From assembly GCA_934277545.1 (NCBI GenBank), contig CAKQUG010000005.1, forward strand, positions 1 to 64,000: a stretch of DNA of 64,000 bases, read 5' to 3'. A program made the position numbers and the translations under genes. This document shows positions 42,401 through 50,254 of the stretch, piece by piece. Within the stretch, counting starts at the first letter, position 1, and each line of letters starts with the position of its first letter. The notes below the pieces were generated by a model. It was not told the origin of the DNA and did not search any database. It saw nothing but the letters and a program-made list of their open reading frames with translations. This stretch comes from an uncultured Alphaproteobacteria bacterium (GTDB taxonomy: Bacteria; Pseudomonadota; Alphaproteobacteria; RF32; CAG-239).

Positions 42401-43773
42401 CCGTCGGTTGCTGTTAAAGTTCCGTCATTATAAAAAGCACCGCCGAACACGCCGGTATTTGTTGTTGTGCCGACGCCTTGCAGGCTGTTGTCGGAAAACA
42501 AAGTGTTGCCGGTAAGGGTATAGGAACCGCCCTGTGCGTTATAAACGGCGCCACCGTATGCGGTTGCAGCTTCGGCATAGTTATTGCTGAAATTATTTTC
42601 ATCGGCGGTATAAGTACCGCTGTTGGAAACCGCGCCGCCTTTTGCCGTGGAGGTTGCTTTGCTGTAATTGTTTGCGAAAACACTGCCGGAAACAGAAATA
42701 ACGCCGTTATTATAAACAGCGCCACCCTCGCCCAATTCGTCGCCGGCCACATAGTTGCCGCTAAAGTTGGTACTTCCATTGTTGGTTATGGTAAAATTGC
42801 CGGTAACGCCGTTTTCAATTCCGTTATAAACCGCTCCGCCCTGAGCTGTTGTTCCTTTGGCAAAGTTAGATTTAAAGACATCATTTTCCGAAATGAACGT
42901 GCTGCTGTTATAAACTGCGCCGCCCATAGCTTTTTCGGTAGTCTTTCCCACAAACTGCGTTAAAAAAGCGTTGGTAGAAGAAGTTTCGTTTGCTGCATAA
43001 TTGCCGACATATTGGTTGTTTTTAGACAGCAAATAGCCTTTATCCGTATTATCCAAAGCAAAGTTAGAAACCGCACCGCCGGAAATTGTTTTTTCGCCCA
43101 TTACATAGTTTTTAACAAATTTGCTGTTGCTGATAACATTATCCTGATTATTGCTGTAATTGGCAATCGCACCGGACGTAATCATTCCGGTCGGATTATT
43201 GGCGCTGGCACTATTGTTTTCAAAAGTGGTGTTTGTTATTTTTATAAGTGGCTGAGTTCCGATTTCATCTTCATCGCCAACCGCAAAAACACCGCCGCCG
43301 ACCTGATTCATTAAAGCGCGGGTATTGTGCTTGTTAGAGATGATAACGCCGCCGGTTACTTCCGTAATTTGTCCGGTACCAAAATCATATTTGTAACCGG
43401 TATAAACATTGCCGTTATCAAATATCCAAGCGCCGGCCTTAAACTGAGCCGGGTCGGAACCTTCCGAAAACAATTCCTGCGTGTAGTTTCTGTCAATATA
43501 CAAAGTGCCGATAGACTGCTTGTTGGCTCCGGTATCGGTACTGATGGTGGTTCCCATATAATCTTTGAGATAACCGATAGTAGTTTGACCTTTAGAATCC
43601 AAATTCCCCGAATTACTGGCATTGGCAGTCTGGTTCGGTGTCCAATCGTCGGCAACAGCCGGAGCTGCCGCCATAAAGAAAGCAGCCGCCAAATTCAGCA
43701 ACAAGCATTTTTTCAAAACACTGCGGTATTGCGCATTTAACAAACCTAAAGTATGACTATGTGCCTTCATCAT
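39490..43773 (-). CDS. Large autotransporter with GGA(I/V/F)YN-repeat passenger
   Basis: A 1427-residue type V secretion protein. Extended signal peptide (about 1-42, ending AAPAVADD); passenger (about 43-1130) built from some 20 repeats with GGAVYN/GGAIYN and FxNNxA motifs, the pattern of chlamydial polymorphic membrane proteins and beta-helix adhesins; C-terminal barrel (about 1160-1427) ending GNIRYKW. A Cys cluster (CNCYRDECNYKVC, about 1138-1150) lies between passenger and barrel. TAGGAG precedes the first ATG; a second ATG follows at once. Probably a surface adhesin; the ligand is unknown. Confidence 0.9.
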   Translation of the reverse strand: MMKAHSHTLGLLNAQYRSVLKKCLLLNLAAAFFMAAAPAVADDWTPNQTANASNSGNLDSKGQTTIGYLKDYMGTTISTDTGANKQSIGTLYIDRNYTQELFSEGSDPAQFKAGAWIFDNGNVYTGYKYDFGTGQITEVTGGVIISNKHNTRALMNQVGGGVFAVGDEDEIGTQPLIKITNTTFENNSASANNPTGMITSGAIANYSNNQDNVISNSKFVKNYVMGEKTISGGAVSNFALDNTDKGYLLSKNNQYVGNYAANETSSTNAFLTQFVGKTTEKAMGGAVYNSSTFISENDVFKSNFAKGTTAQGGAVYNGIENGVTGNFTITNNGSTNFSGNYVAGDELGEGGAVYNNGVISVSGSVFANNYSKATSTAKGGAVSNSGTYTADENNFSNNYAEAATAYGGAVYNAQGGSYTLTGNTLFSDNSLQGVGTTTNTGVFGGAFYNDGTLTATDGGLVFDGNHANGSVVVKGGALGNGLTGVASVSGATFSNNYAVNDTNNVYGGAVYNEGKITISGATFENNYARAESQTGVSYGGAFANATAAGENTSPLSEIIDSSFKNNQVISASANPGVGAEGGAIYNRAQGENNSGHVSRLQLIARNADIELSGNKALSASGSGIGGAITNDNLGQLDIFAENGHTILFKQNEADLGGALANSASGNGTNNPDGEISRLTVNATGGNIAFSGNKANKYGGVMYNYADEDGMTFKVSDGYELTFSDNTAGVNGGAWANAGNLDQTSGTYEFGNIELAVGNNGTVQFARNAAGENGGAIYNLGKITLQTNNVTNTASINFSANKAAKGGAVYNSGHAVFNAGLKKDTSLTFDGNSATGGLGGAIYNETAGDMNFTLSDTAKLVFNTTADDVYNLGTITITGDSPNLILGTMSVGSAVLPQAVNSSQSQIILNSTFAGTGVYNIANTQLNIGKTGYIDYEPTLNLKNTVVNLNSGSYLNLDDGDSLTNNNFDIFSGSTINYKANDGTASKNLANTLKNAGLLNLGDGVLTDFSINTVQSENGTIRIDVDNPNLKADRIIVNDKIYGTTNIAFDNATNLKLGIDDRIYFAQTQAEQSLADYTFVSKASSNIYEIGIGHDENGMVNDWYFYRTKFLSPEVIAYIDLPRSAIEQSRSLLFNVGRLDKGSCNCYRDECNYKVCNFRDMGGKDSVWATPVYRSGTFDKPVETDVKMYGVDFGYDHQFNISSQFGIFGSYRDGTYENSGKGEGDILSNYGSELDITSVLGGAYYRQYFGDLFMSGAVYGGMQSADIKADNGVSASTDGLNLGAQAEIGYDIKTSQRSVLTPSIKATYDYIKFDDIKDSTGKEVSFDTIHDIELEAGIKYEYQFNNERQLPTTGYIKPSVIQTIANGGNVKVNDTTFDKTIENETLGRIEVGADAEIVKNFSLGAFGNYTFGSSYSAWGVGGNIRYKW

Positions 43774-43848
43774 AAAATATCTCCTATAAATTTGCCTTAT
43801 GCTAACGCAAATTTATTAAGAAATATCTAAAACCTTAGGCTGTTTTTA

Positions 43849-44907
43849 CTAATTTGCGATATAAACAACCTGATTAAACACGTTTTCCAAAAAGAACAGG
43901 CTGATAAAGCAAATTGTCATGGAAATTACCGGCGCGGCAACCCAGCCGACCATAATTTTACCGACAATCGTCCAGTTTATACCGCGTCCGCCTTTTAAAA
44001 GCCCCAAACCGACAATCGCGCCGATAACCGCCTGAGTGCTGGAAACCGGAACCAGCGGCAATGACGGCAGCGAATGCGCCTCCAGCCAATTATGCAAAGT
44101 TACAGATGAAAACAGCAACAAAACAATGGCTTGCGACAGCACGACAATCCAGGCGGTTATCGGTGTCATTTTCATTAGGTTATTGCCAACCGTCATAATG
44201 ATTTTTTTAGAATAAGTCAAAATTCCGACACTGACCGCCACCGCGCCTAAAAAGAACAGTACCTGTTCCGGCGTAAAGGTGGCTAAACTGCCGATTTTCA
44301 ACGGCTTAAACGGACAAGATTCCACAAACATTCCAACCGCGTTGGCAATATTGTTGGCGCCCAAAGCATAGGCGCTGATTGCCGCCGTAACCACCAAGCC
44401 GATACGGGTGATTTGATCTTGCATAAGCAGGTGAATGTGCGAATATTTCAGAATTCGCTTAAAAATAAAATACAAAATTACCGCTACCACACCGGAAAGC
44501 ATAGGACATACCGTCCAAGTAGAGCAAATGCGCGCCAAAGTTTCCAAATCTGTCGGCTTGCCGGCGTAAAGGTTCCAGCCGATAATAGCTCCGACCACCG
44601 CCTGCGACGAAGACACGCTTAAACCGGTGCGCGCCATGGAATAAACCGCCAAAGCCGCCGACAGCGCCACCATAAAAGCACCGGCCAAAGCGTTAACAGA
44701 TCCCAAACTTCCCAAAGTTTTACTGGTTCCGGCACCTCCGTACACCGCACCCAAAATTACGAAAAAACTGGATATTAAAGCAATGGTCATAAAGCGCACC
44801 ATTTTGGAACCGACAGCCGTTCCGAAAATGTTTGAAGCGTCGTTTGCCCCCAAAGACCAGCCCAAAAACAAACCGCTGCTTAAATAAAATAAATAGCTGA
44901 TGTCCAT
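43849..44907 (-). CDS. Low-affinity inorganic phosphate transporter (PiT family)
   Basis: A 352-residue permease with about ten membrane helices, formed by two related halves. The PiT signatures are GANDASNIFGTAVGSKM near the start and ALGANNIANAVG in the second half; SSSQAVVGAIIGW and SSTQAVIGAIVGLG are the paired inner repeats. It overlaps the DUF47 gene by one base (TAATG), which fixes the start. The pairing suggests the DUF47 protein modulates it. Confidence 0.94.
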   Translation of the reverse strand: MDISYLFYLSSGLFLGWSLGANDASNIFGTAVGSKMVRFMTIALISSFFVILGAVYGGAGTSKTLGSLGSVNALAGAFMVALSAALAVYSMARTGLSVSSSQAVVGAIIGWNLYAGKPTDLETLARICSTWTVCPMLSGVVAVILYFIFKRILKYSHIHLLMQDQITRIGLVVTAAISAYALGANNIANAVGMFVESCPFKPLKIGSLATFTPEQVLFFLGAVAVSVGILTYSKKIIMTVGNNLMKMTPITAWIVVLSQAIVLLLFSSVTLHNWLEAHSLPSLPLVPVSSTQAVIGAIVGLGLLKGGRGINWTIVGKIMVGWVAAPVISMTICFISLFFLENVFNQVVYIAN

Positions 44908-45566
44908 TAGATGTCTCGCTTAATTGTGAAAATCAACAACGCATCTATGCAGTCTTCAGCTTTATCCGCCACATCGGCAACTTCGCCGATTAACATATTA
45001 AGCTGAATTTTGTGCGCCAGTTCCATATCGGAAGCGAACACGTTTTCTTTTAAACGGGCACTGGTTTTATCGCTTTCATGCTCTAAAAAATATACTTTTT
45101 GCGAATAGTCGCGCACCGTTACAAAATCACGGAAAAAAGCCCGCGAAGAAATCGCCATATTTTCAGCGCAATCGGAAACCTGTTGCACCAGCAGCTTAAA
45201 ATCGTCCTGATATTGTTCCGGTATATCCGGCTGTTCAATATAAAATTTGTGCGCAACTTCATCCAATTCGTTAATAACTTTATCAATATTTTCAACCATT
45301 TGCAGTACATCGGCTCGCAAATCCGGAATTAAATTCTGCGCATACAGACTGCTCTCTATTTCACGACGCAAATCATCTGCCTGAGATTCAATGTTTTTAA
45401 TTTTTTTGCTGGCACGGCGATATGACAAGCTGCGTTTTTCTTTCAAAAAAATAGCAAACGCCTCTTTAAAATACATGGCGCATTCAATAACTTTGTCGTG
45501 CATTAAATCTATTTTATGTTCCAGTTCCCTTGTACCGGAAAACAATGAAATTTTAACATTAAACAT
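44907..45566 (-). CDS. DUF47 / PhoU-like phosphate transport accessory protein
   Basis: A 219-residue all-helical cytoplasmic protein of the PhoU-related DUF47 family, normally encoded beside PiT transporters and thought to regulate them or to bind metal. Acidic helical motifs such as NIDKVINELDEVAHKFY and IGEVADVADKAEDCIDAL are typical. GGGAG before the ATG. First gene of the two-gene unit; divergent from the DsbA-like gene. Confidence 0.9.
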   Translation of the reverse strand: MFNVKISLFSGTRELEHKIDLMHDKVIECAMYFKEAFAIFLKEKRSLSYRRASKKIKNIESQADDLRREIESSLYAQNLIPDLRADVLQMVENIDKVINELDEVAHKFYIEQPDIPEQYQDDFKLLVQQVSDCAENMAISSRAFFRDFVTVRDYSQKVYFLEHESDKTSARLKENVFASDMELAHKIQLNMLIGEVADVADKAEDCIDALLIFTIKRDI

Positions 45567-45729
45567 TTTTATCTCCCTTAAATATAATTTTTCTTTGTAC
45601 TAACAAAAAGCAAGGTTGTCCACACTTATTTTTTATTTGCAAAACTATTTTTGCCCTTGCAAATTTCAGAAATTTCAGCTATTTTTGAAAATGATTTGAA
45701 CGTTAATTATTTTATAAGGACATATCAAT

Positions 45730-46464
45730 ATGAAAAATTTTTCAATAATTCTTTCTACCGTTGCCGTTATTTTGGCAGCAGCCTCTTTGGTTTGCAGCCT
45801 CAAATGCAAAACAGCAAACACCGAAGCTGCTCCGGCCGTAAACGTTGAAGAAGCTCTTAAAGCCAACCCGAAAATGGTTGTTGACGCTTTGCAGGCTTAT
45901 CAAATTCAACAACAAGAAGAACAAAGAAAAGCCGCTGAAGAAGCATTGAGCAAATACGTTCCGGAAATCAACTCTTCTGCCAACGCTCCGTTTGTCGGCC
46001 CGGAAGACGCTAAAGTAACCGTTGTGGAATTTTTTGACTTTTCTTGCCACTACTGCAAACAATTAGCTCCGGCTTTAGAAGAAGTTATGGCTAAAAACAC
46101 TGATGTTAAATTTGTGTTCAAACCATTGTCTTTTGTTGACCCGCAAAATTCTCATTATCAGGCTCAGGCCGGTTTGGCAGTTTATAAACAGGGCAAATTT
46201 GCTGACTTTTACAAAGCTGTAATGGCTGCAGAAGGCAGAGTTACAAAAGACACTGTTGACGGTATTGCCAGAGGTTTAAATATTGACTTTGATAAATATA
46301 AAGCCGATGTGGAATCCGCTGAAGTTAACGGCGATTTGGATGAAATTTCCAGCCTGGCTCAAAAAATTCAGGTTAACGGCGTTCCGACAGTTATCGTTAA
46401 CGGCAAACATGTTCAAACAATGCGCGCTGAAGAATTGCAAGCCGCTATTGATGAGGCAAAATAA
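45730..46464 (+). CDS. DsbA-like periplasmic thiol oxidoreductase
   Basis: A 244-residue protein with an N-terminal membrane anchor or signal (about 5-25), a Glu/Ala/Gln-rich helical linker (35-80), then a thioredoxin-fold DsbA domain with active site CHYC in FFDFSCHYCKQLAP and the cis-Pro loop NGVPTVIVNG. It oxidises or isomerises disulfides in exported proteins; Cys-containing candidates here include the pilin-like proteins and the autotransporter. TAAGGA lies upstream of the ATG. Single gene with terminator. Confidence 0.92.
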   Translation: MKNFSIILSTVAVILAAASLVCSLKCKTANTEAAPAVNVEEALKANPKMVVDALQAYQIQQQEEQRKAAEEALSKYVPEINSSANAPFVGPEDAKVTVVEFFDFSCHYCKQLAPALEEVMAKNTDVKFVFKPLSFVDPQNSHYQAQAGLAVYKQGKFADFYKAVMAAEGRVTKDTVDGIARGLNIDFDKYKADVESAEVNGDLDEISSLAQKIQVNGVPTVIVNGKHVQTMRAEELQAAIDEAK

Positions 46465-46490
46465 TTTTGCACTGTCATAAAAAATTTTAA

Positions 46491-46523
46491 AAAGAGCAGT
46501 CTGAACGGACTGTTCTTTTTTTA
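46491..46523 (+). terminator. Terminator of the DsbA-like gene
   Basis: AGAGCAGTC-TGAAC-GGACTGTTCT stem followed by TTTTTTTAT. Confidence 0.85.
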
Positions 46524-46610
46524 TATGCAGATAAATTTTGCTTTAGTATTTGACTTAATAAAACAAATGGCTTAAATATAGTGGTGTGTTAAATTTATGG
46601 ATTATGATTG

Positions 46611-47573
46611 ATGACCGATACTGCTGCCGTGGCTATTTCTGTGATTATTCCGATTTATAACGTGGAAAAATTTTTACCGCGCTGTTTAGACAGTGTCGTC
46701 AATCAAACATTTTCAAATATAGAAATTATTTGCGTGAACGACGGATCCACGGATAAAAGCGGAGAAATTTTGGCCAAATTTGCAGCAAATGACCAACGTT
46801 TTTTAGTTATCACACAAGAAAACCAGGGACTTTCCGCTTCTCGAAACAACGGGCTGGAAGTTGCCAGCGGTAACTATGTTTTTTTCTTGGACGCTGACGA
46901 CTATTTACATAAACAGGCTTTGGAAATTTTTTATAAAACCGCGCAAAAGTCAGAATGTCCGATTGTGATTTCAAAAAAATTCTGCCGTGTCGGCAAAGAC
47001 GCTTTGAACATGCAGACGTATAATTCAGATGCGGTTCCATTTAAAATCTGCAATAACCCGCTGAATGATTTGTATAAATACCGTTTGGTTTCGGCTGTGG
47101 TTTGGAATAAATTATACCGCACAAACGCTTTAAAAAGATTCCGTTTTATTGAAGGAATTTACTATGAAGACTGGCCTTTTACCGCCTGTGTATTTTCCAG
47201 CATTGAGCGCTTTGCTTTAATTGATGAAAAACTTTATATGTATAATACAACTTCGCCGTCAATAGTCCGCAGTTCATTTTCCATAAAAAAAATTCATGAT
47301 TATATTCGAGGAATCCGCCATGTTTATAACTATTTCATGGCAAAAAACAAAAAAGAACAATGGATGGTCGTTCGTAAAAAACGCATTAGCCTTTCTCTCA
47401 AAATGGCGCTTTCAAAAATTTCTAAAAGCAAAGAAAATAAAAACGAACTTGAATCTTATTTCAAACAAGAATATCAAAAACTGGCAGATGAAGACATTAT
47501 ATCTTTTGCCGACTTAACGCTTAAAAGTAAAATTCGGTTACTGCGCTTGCTGTGGCATCAAAGAAACAGATAG
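46611..47573 (+). CDS. Family 2 glycosyltransferase
   Basis: A 320-residue GT2 enzyme with a GT-A fold: VIIPIYNVEKFLPRCLDSV, CVNDGSTDKSGEIL, GLSASRNNGLEVA and FFLDADDYL (metal-binding DAD). The C-terminal half (CVFSSIERFALIDEKLYMYN...) resembles capsule or LPS glycosyltransferases. Donor and acceptor are unknown. The ATG at 46611 has no clear Shine-Dalgarno. It abuts the convergent membrane-protein gene with no terminator between them. Confidence 0.85.
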   Translation: MTDTAAVAISVIIPIYNVEKFLPRCLDSVVNQTFSNIEIICVNDGSTDKSGEILAKFAANDQRFLVITQENQGLSASRNNGLEVASGNYVFFLDADDYLHKQALEIFYKTAQKSECPIVISKKFCRVGKDALNMQTYNSDAVPFKICNNPLNDLYKYRLVSAVVWNKLYRTNALKRFRFIEGIYYEDWPFTACVFSSIERFALIDEKLYMYNTTSPSIVRSSFSIKKIHDYIRGIRHVYNYFMAKNKKEQWMVVRKKRISLSLKMALSKISKSKENKNELESYFKQEYQKLADEDIISFADLTLKSKIRLLRLLWHQRNR

Positions 47574-48341
47574 TCAATGTTTCAAATAAAATAAATCATA
47601 CATTTTAGCAAAAATTATATTGGTATAAACAAATATTACCGTGCTTACGGTATAATGAAACCATTCCTGCAAATGAAAAACGCGATCGATTTCCAGTCCC
47701 AAAGCCTCGGGATACAGCAGCGCCGCCGAAATCATCACAAACGCCACATAATTGCCGCGGGTTTTGTTGCCGGCTTTACGGAAAGAAGCGTTATGCCCGC
47801 GCAATGAGGAAATCCACGCCAGATACGGCTTGCAAATCAAGTGCGGAGCTAATAACGACATAATGCCGTAAACTACCAAAATATCAACAAAAGACGTTCC
47901 TATATCCTGAGTGTCCGACAAATTTTCGATTGCTGCCGTATAGCGCTCATAATAGTCCAAATATACATCATTAAAGCCTAAGAAAAGCGGCAGCATAGGC
48001 AACAGAGCCAATCCCATTATAACCACAAACATCAAAACCAACGCCTTGGACGACGGCGCCATGCTGCCCAACAGGGTTTTGCTCAAAATATAGGGCTTAA
48101 GATGATAGTAGTAGCGATAAAAAGCGCACCAAAAAATATAATAAGTAACAGCCCAAACTAAACTCAGCGGGTTCGACAAACCGCCGTCTATGGATTTAAA
48201 AGTCAGCATATACGCCATATTGACAACAAAAACACAAAGTGTAAAAAGTCGATTTTCGGCAATATAGCGGTTAGCCTCGCGAAAAATAGCGCTGACATAC
48301 ATAGTGATTTTCGGGTTTTCCTTCGGTGTCATTTTAGGCAT
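47574..48341 (-). CDS. Multi-spanning membrane protein, unknown function
   Basis: A 255-residue protein with about five to six hydrophobic helices (residues 28-50, 58-75, 95-120, 140-180, 200-245) and no recognised family. The ATG at 48341 (MPKMTPKENPK) is preceded by AGGAT and overlaps the response-regulator stop by 8 bases, so translation is probably coupled. A longer frame begins inside the regulator. The linkage suggests it may act in the same response as the regulator; no histidine-kinase motifs are visible. Confidence 0.68.
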   Translation of the reverse strand: MPKMTPKENPKITMYVSAIFREANRYIAENRLFTLCVFVVNMAYMLTFKSIDGGLSNPLSLVWAVTYYIFWCAFYRYYYHLKPYILSKTLLGSMAPSSKALVLMFVVIMGLALLPMLPLFLGFNDVYLDYYERYTAAIENLSDTQDIGTSFVDILVVYGIMSLLAPHLICKPYLAWISSLRGHNASFRKAGNKTRGNYVAFVMISAALLYPEALGLEIDRVFHLQEWFHYTVSTVIFVYTNIIFAKMYDLFYLKH

Positions 48342-48951
48342 TGCAATCATCCTGCAACAGCATGTAACCTCCGTTATCCGTAACAATCAAACGGCGCCCG
48401 CCGTTTTGCTCAACCTTTTGGCGCAGCCGATAAATGTGCGTTTCAATCGTGTGCGTCGTAACATCTTCGCTATATTTCCAAACATTCAGCTGTAAATCGG
48501 TCTTAGAAACATAAGTGCCTTGAGTTTTATACAGATATTTCAAAATGCTCACTTCTTTTTCGGTCAGTTTGGTTACCGAACCGCTCGACAAATCGGCAAT
48601 TTCACGCAAATTAGGACGCAACTCGTAACCGTTAAAAGTTAAATAGCCGTCCTCGGAATTGTCCAGGTTATTATTCGCCGCACGCAAAACATCAAGAAAA
48701 TTCATCAAAGCAAACGGCTTTTTAACATAAATATTCAGCCGGTCATCCGCTTTGCTATCCGCTGAGAGAAAAATCAGAGGAACGGACGGATATTTTTTTC
48801 GCAAATCGGCACACAGCTCTTCATTTTCATCTACCAGCATCAAGTCCGGAGCCGTTTCAACAAATGAAAAATCCGGAGCAAAACGCAGCATCTGCGCTTT
48901 TAAATCTTCGGCAAAATCGACATTATCAGAAACAAACAAAATATGCGACAT
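48334..48951 (-). CDS. OmpR-family response regulator, shortened receiver
   Basis: A 205-residue protein with an N-terminal receiver-like domain (about 1-108) and a C-terminal winged helix (about 115-200; LTEKEVSILKYLYKTQGTYVSKTDLQLNVW, IETHIYRLRQKVE). The putative phosphate acceptor is in LMLVDENEE and the conserved Lys in YVKKPF. The receiver is about 15 residues shorter than normal and the first acidic pair is unclear (SDNVD). No histidine kinase lies nearby. Six bases downstream of the porin gene. Confidence 0.85.
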   Translation of the reverse strand: MSHILFVSDNVDFAEDLKAQMLRFAPDFSFVETAPDLMLVDENEELCADLRKKYPSVPLIFLSADSKADDRLNIYVKKPFALMNFLDVLRAANNNLDNSEDGYLTFNGYELRPNLREIADLSSGSVTKLTEKEVSILKYLYKTQGTYVSKTDLQLNVWKYSEDVTTHTIETHIYRLRQKVEQNGGRRLIVTDNGGYMLLQDDCNA

Positions 48952-48956
48952 AACTG

Positions 48957-50066
48957 TTAAAACTCCACTTCCAAACCGCTGATAAAAGCATAGCCGCGGT
49001 TATTTTCTTCCACCGTTTGTCCACCTGTGTATTCAGCATAAGCCGCAGCCAAATACAAAGACACATATTTATGTACAGCAATTTTATTCGCCCATGTTAC
49101 GATTTTATCTTTATTATCCGTTTTATCTGCAGATGAAGCAAAATAGGAAATACCCGTGGTCAGCGGCCCGAATTCGTAACTTAAACCGACATTATACGCC
49201 TGCCCGCTGCGGTATCCGTCAAAATAATACGGCAAACCGGTAACATCATTCAAAGCATAATCGCCGGAAGAGGTAAAGGATTTACGATAGGAACCGCCCA
49301 AAGTCCAGCCTTTACGATAAACACTCAAACCGGCGGAAACTTCCTGATTATTCTTGCGGTTATAAGCATAGCCGAGCGAGCTTTCAATTTCCCACGAACC
49401 TAATTCATGATGATTGTATAATCCGGCGGCATAAGACGAGCGACTGTCATAGCGGCTGTGTTTGTTGATCAAACCGGCTGCGGAATAGCTGTCCGGCGTG
49501 TAAGAAACCGCCAGCTTGGTACGATAAAATTCCGGCGTAACATAACTGATTTTCGGTGCGTCGGCGTCGGTATTCAAATAGGTGGAATTAAGTGTCCGAT
49601 AAGAAGCCGTACGACTGTGGCGCTGCCAATTCGGATTAGCGATAAAATCTGTTATCGGCGAATTATTTACACGAAAAGCGCCGACTTTAGGCGCGCCGAC
49701 ACCAAGTTGATAGGCAGCGTTATAAATTTGTCCCAAACTTAGTTCGCCATAGGCAGACTCTAAAGTGCCATAAATATTTTCGCCCCATTTTCCCTGATTG
49801 TAGTCTTCCACCTCTTTACCGCCGGCAGCCTGCAAATCAAGCCCCAGTTTAATTGAAGTTTCGTCATCAAAGCGATAGCCGGCAGATGTATAAACTTCCG
49901 CAGTTGCCGGAGTATGACTATGCGTATAGCGCGGACGATATTTTTCAGCATAATCGCCATAACCGTAAAAAGAATTGCCGACACCGGAAACATCATAAAA
50001 AAACTCTCCGGCGCAAACCGGCGACGCCATCAGAAAAAAAGCAACAACCAACAGATTTTTTTTCAT
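48957..50066 (-). CDS. Gram-negative porin
   Basis: A 369-residue outer membrane protein. Signal peptide MKKNLLVVAFFLMASPVCAG; the mature protein is a string of amphipathic beta strands typical of a 16-strand general porin (LGQIYNAAYQLGVGAP, KISYVTPEF, VGLSYEFGPLTTGISYF) and ends in Phe (ISGLEVEF), the BAM recognition signal. Expression is driven by a TTGACA promoter at 50091-50119. It heads the porin-regulator-membrane protein unit. Confidence 0.88.
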   Translation of the reverse strand: MKKNLLVVAFFLMASPVCAGEFFYDVSGVGNSFYGYGDYAEKYRPRYTHSHTPATAEVYTSAGYRFDDETSIKLGLDLQAAGGKEVEDYNQGKWGENIYGTLESAYGELSLGQIYNAAYQLGVGAPKVGAFRVNNSPITDFIANPNWQRHSRTASYRTLNSTYLNTDADAPKISYVTPEFYRTKLAVSYTPDSYSAAGLINKHSRYDSRSSYAAGLYNHHELGSWEIESSLGYAYNRKNNQEVSAGLSVYRKGWTLGGSYRKSFTSSGDYALNDVTGLPYYFDGYRSGQAYNVGLSYEFGPLTTGISYFASSADKTDNKDKIVTWANKIAVHKYVSLYLAAAYAEYTGGQTVEENNRGYAFISGLEVEF

Positions 50067-50090
50067 TTTATATCCTTAATATTTATTTTT

Positions 50091-50119
50091 AATTTATGAA
50101 TACTCACACTTTATGTCAA
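50091..50119 (-). promoter_or_regulatory. Porin promoter
   Basis: On the minus strand TTGACA (50119-50114), 17-base spacer, TAAATT (50096-50091). Confidence 0.72.
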
Positions 50120-50203
50120 TAAAAAATCATATTTTTATACTTTTTTAAAAATAAGTCTGTTTATAAATAAAAAAATAGTGCTTTTAAAATTTGTTTTCCT
50201 ATA

Positions 50204-50209
50204 TATAAT
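50204..50209 (+). promoter_or_regulatory. Probable -10 of gpmI
   Basis: A perfect TATAAT, 46 bases before the gpmI ATG. The corresponding -35 (around 50181) is poor. Confidence 0.5.
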
Positions 50210-50254
50210 AGTAGACAGTTTAAAAGATTTAAGATTTAAAGAAAGGATACATTG

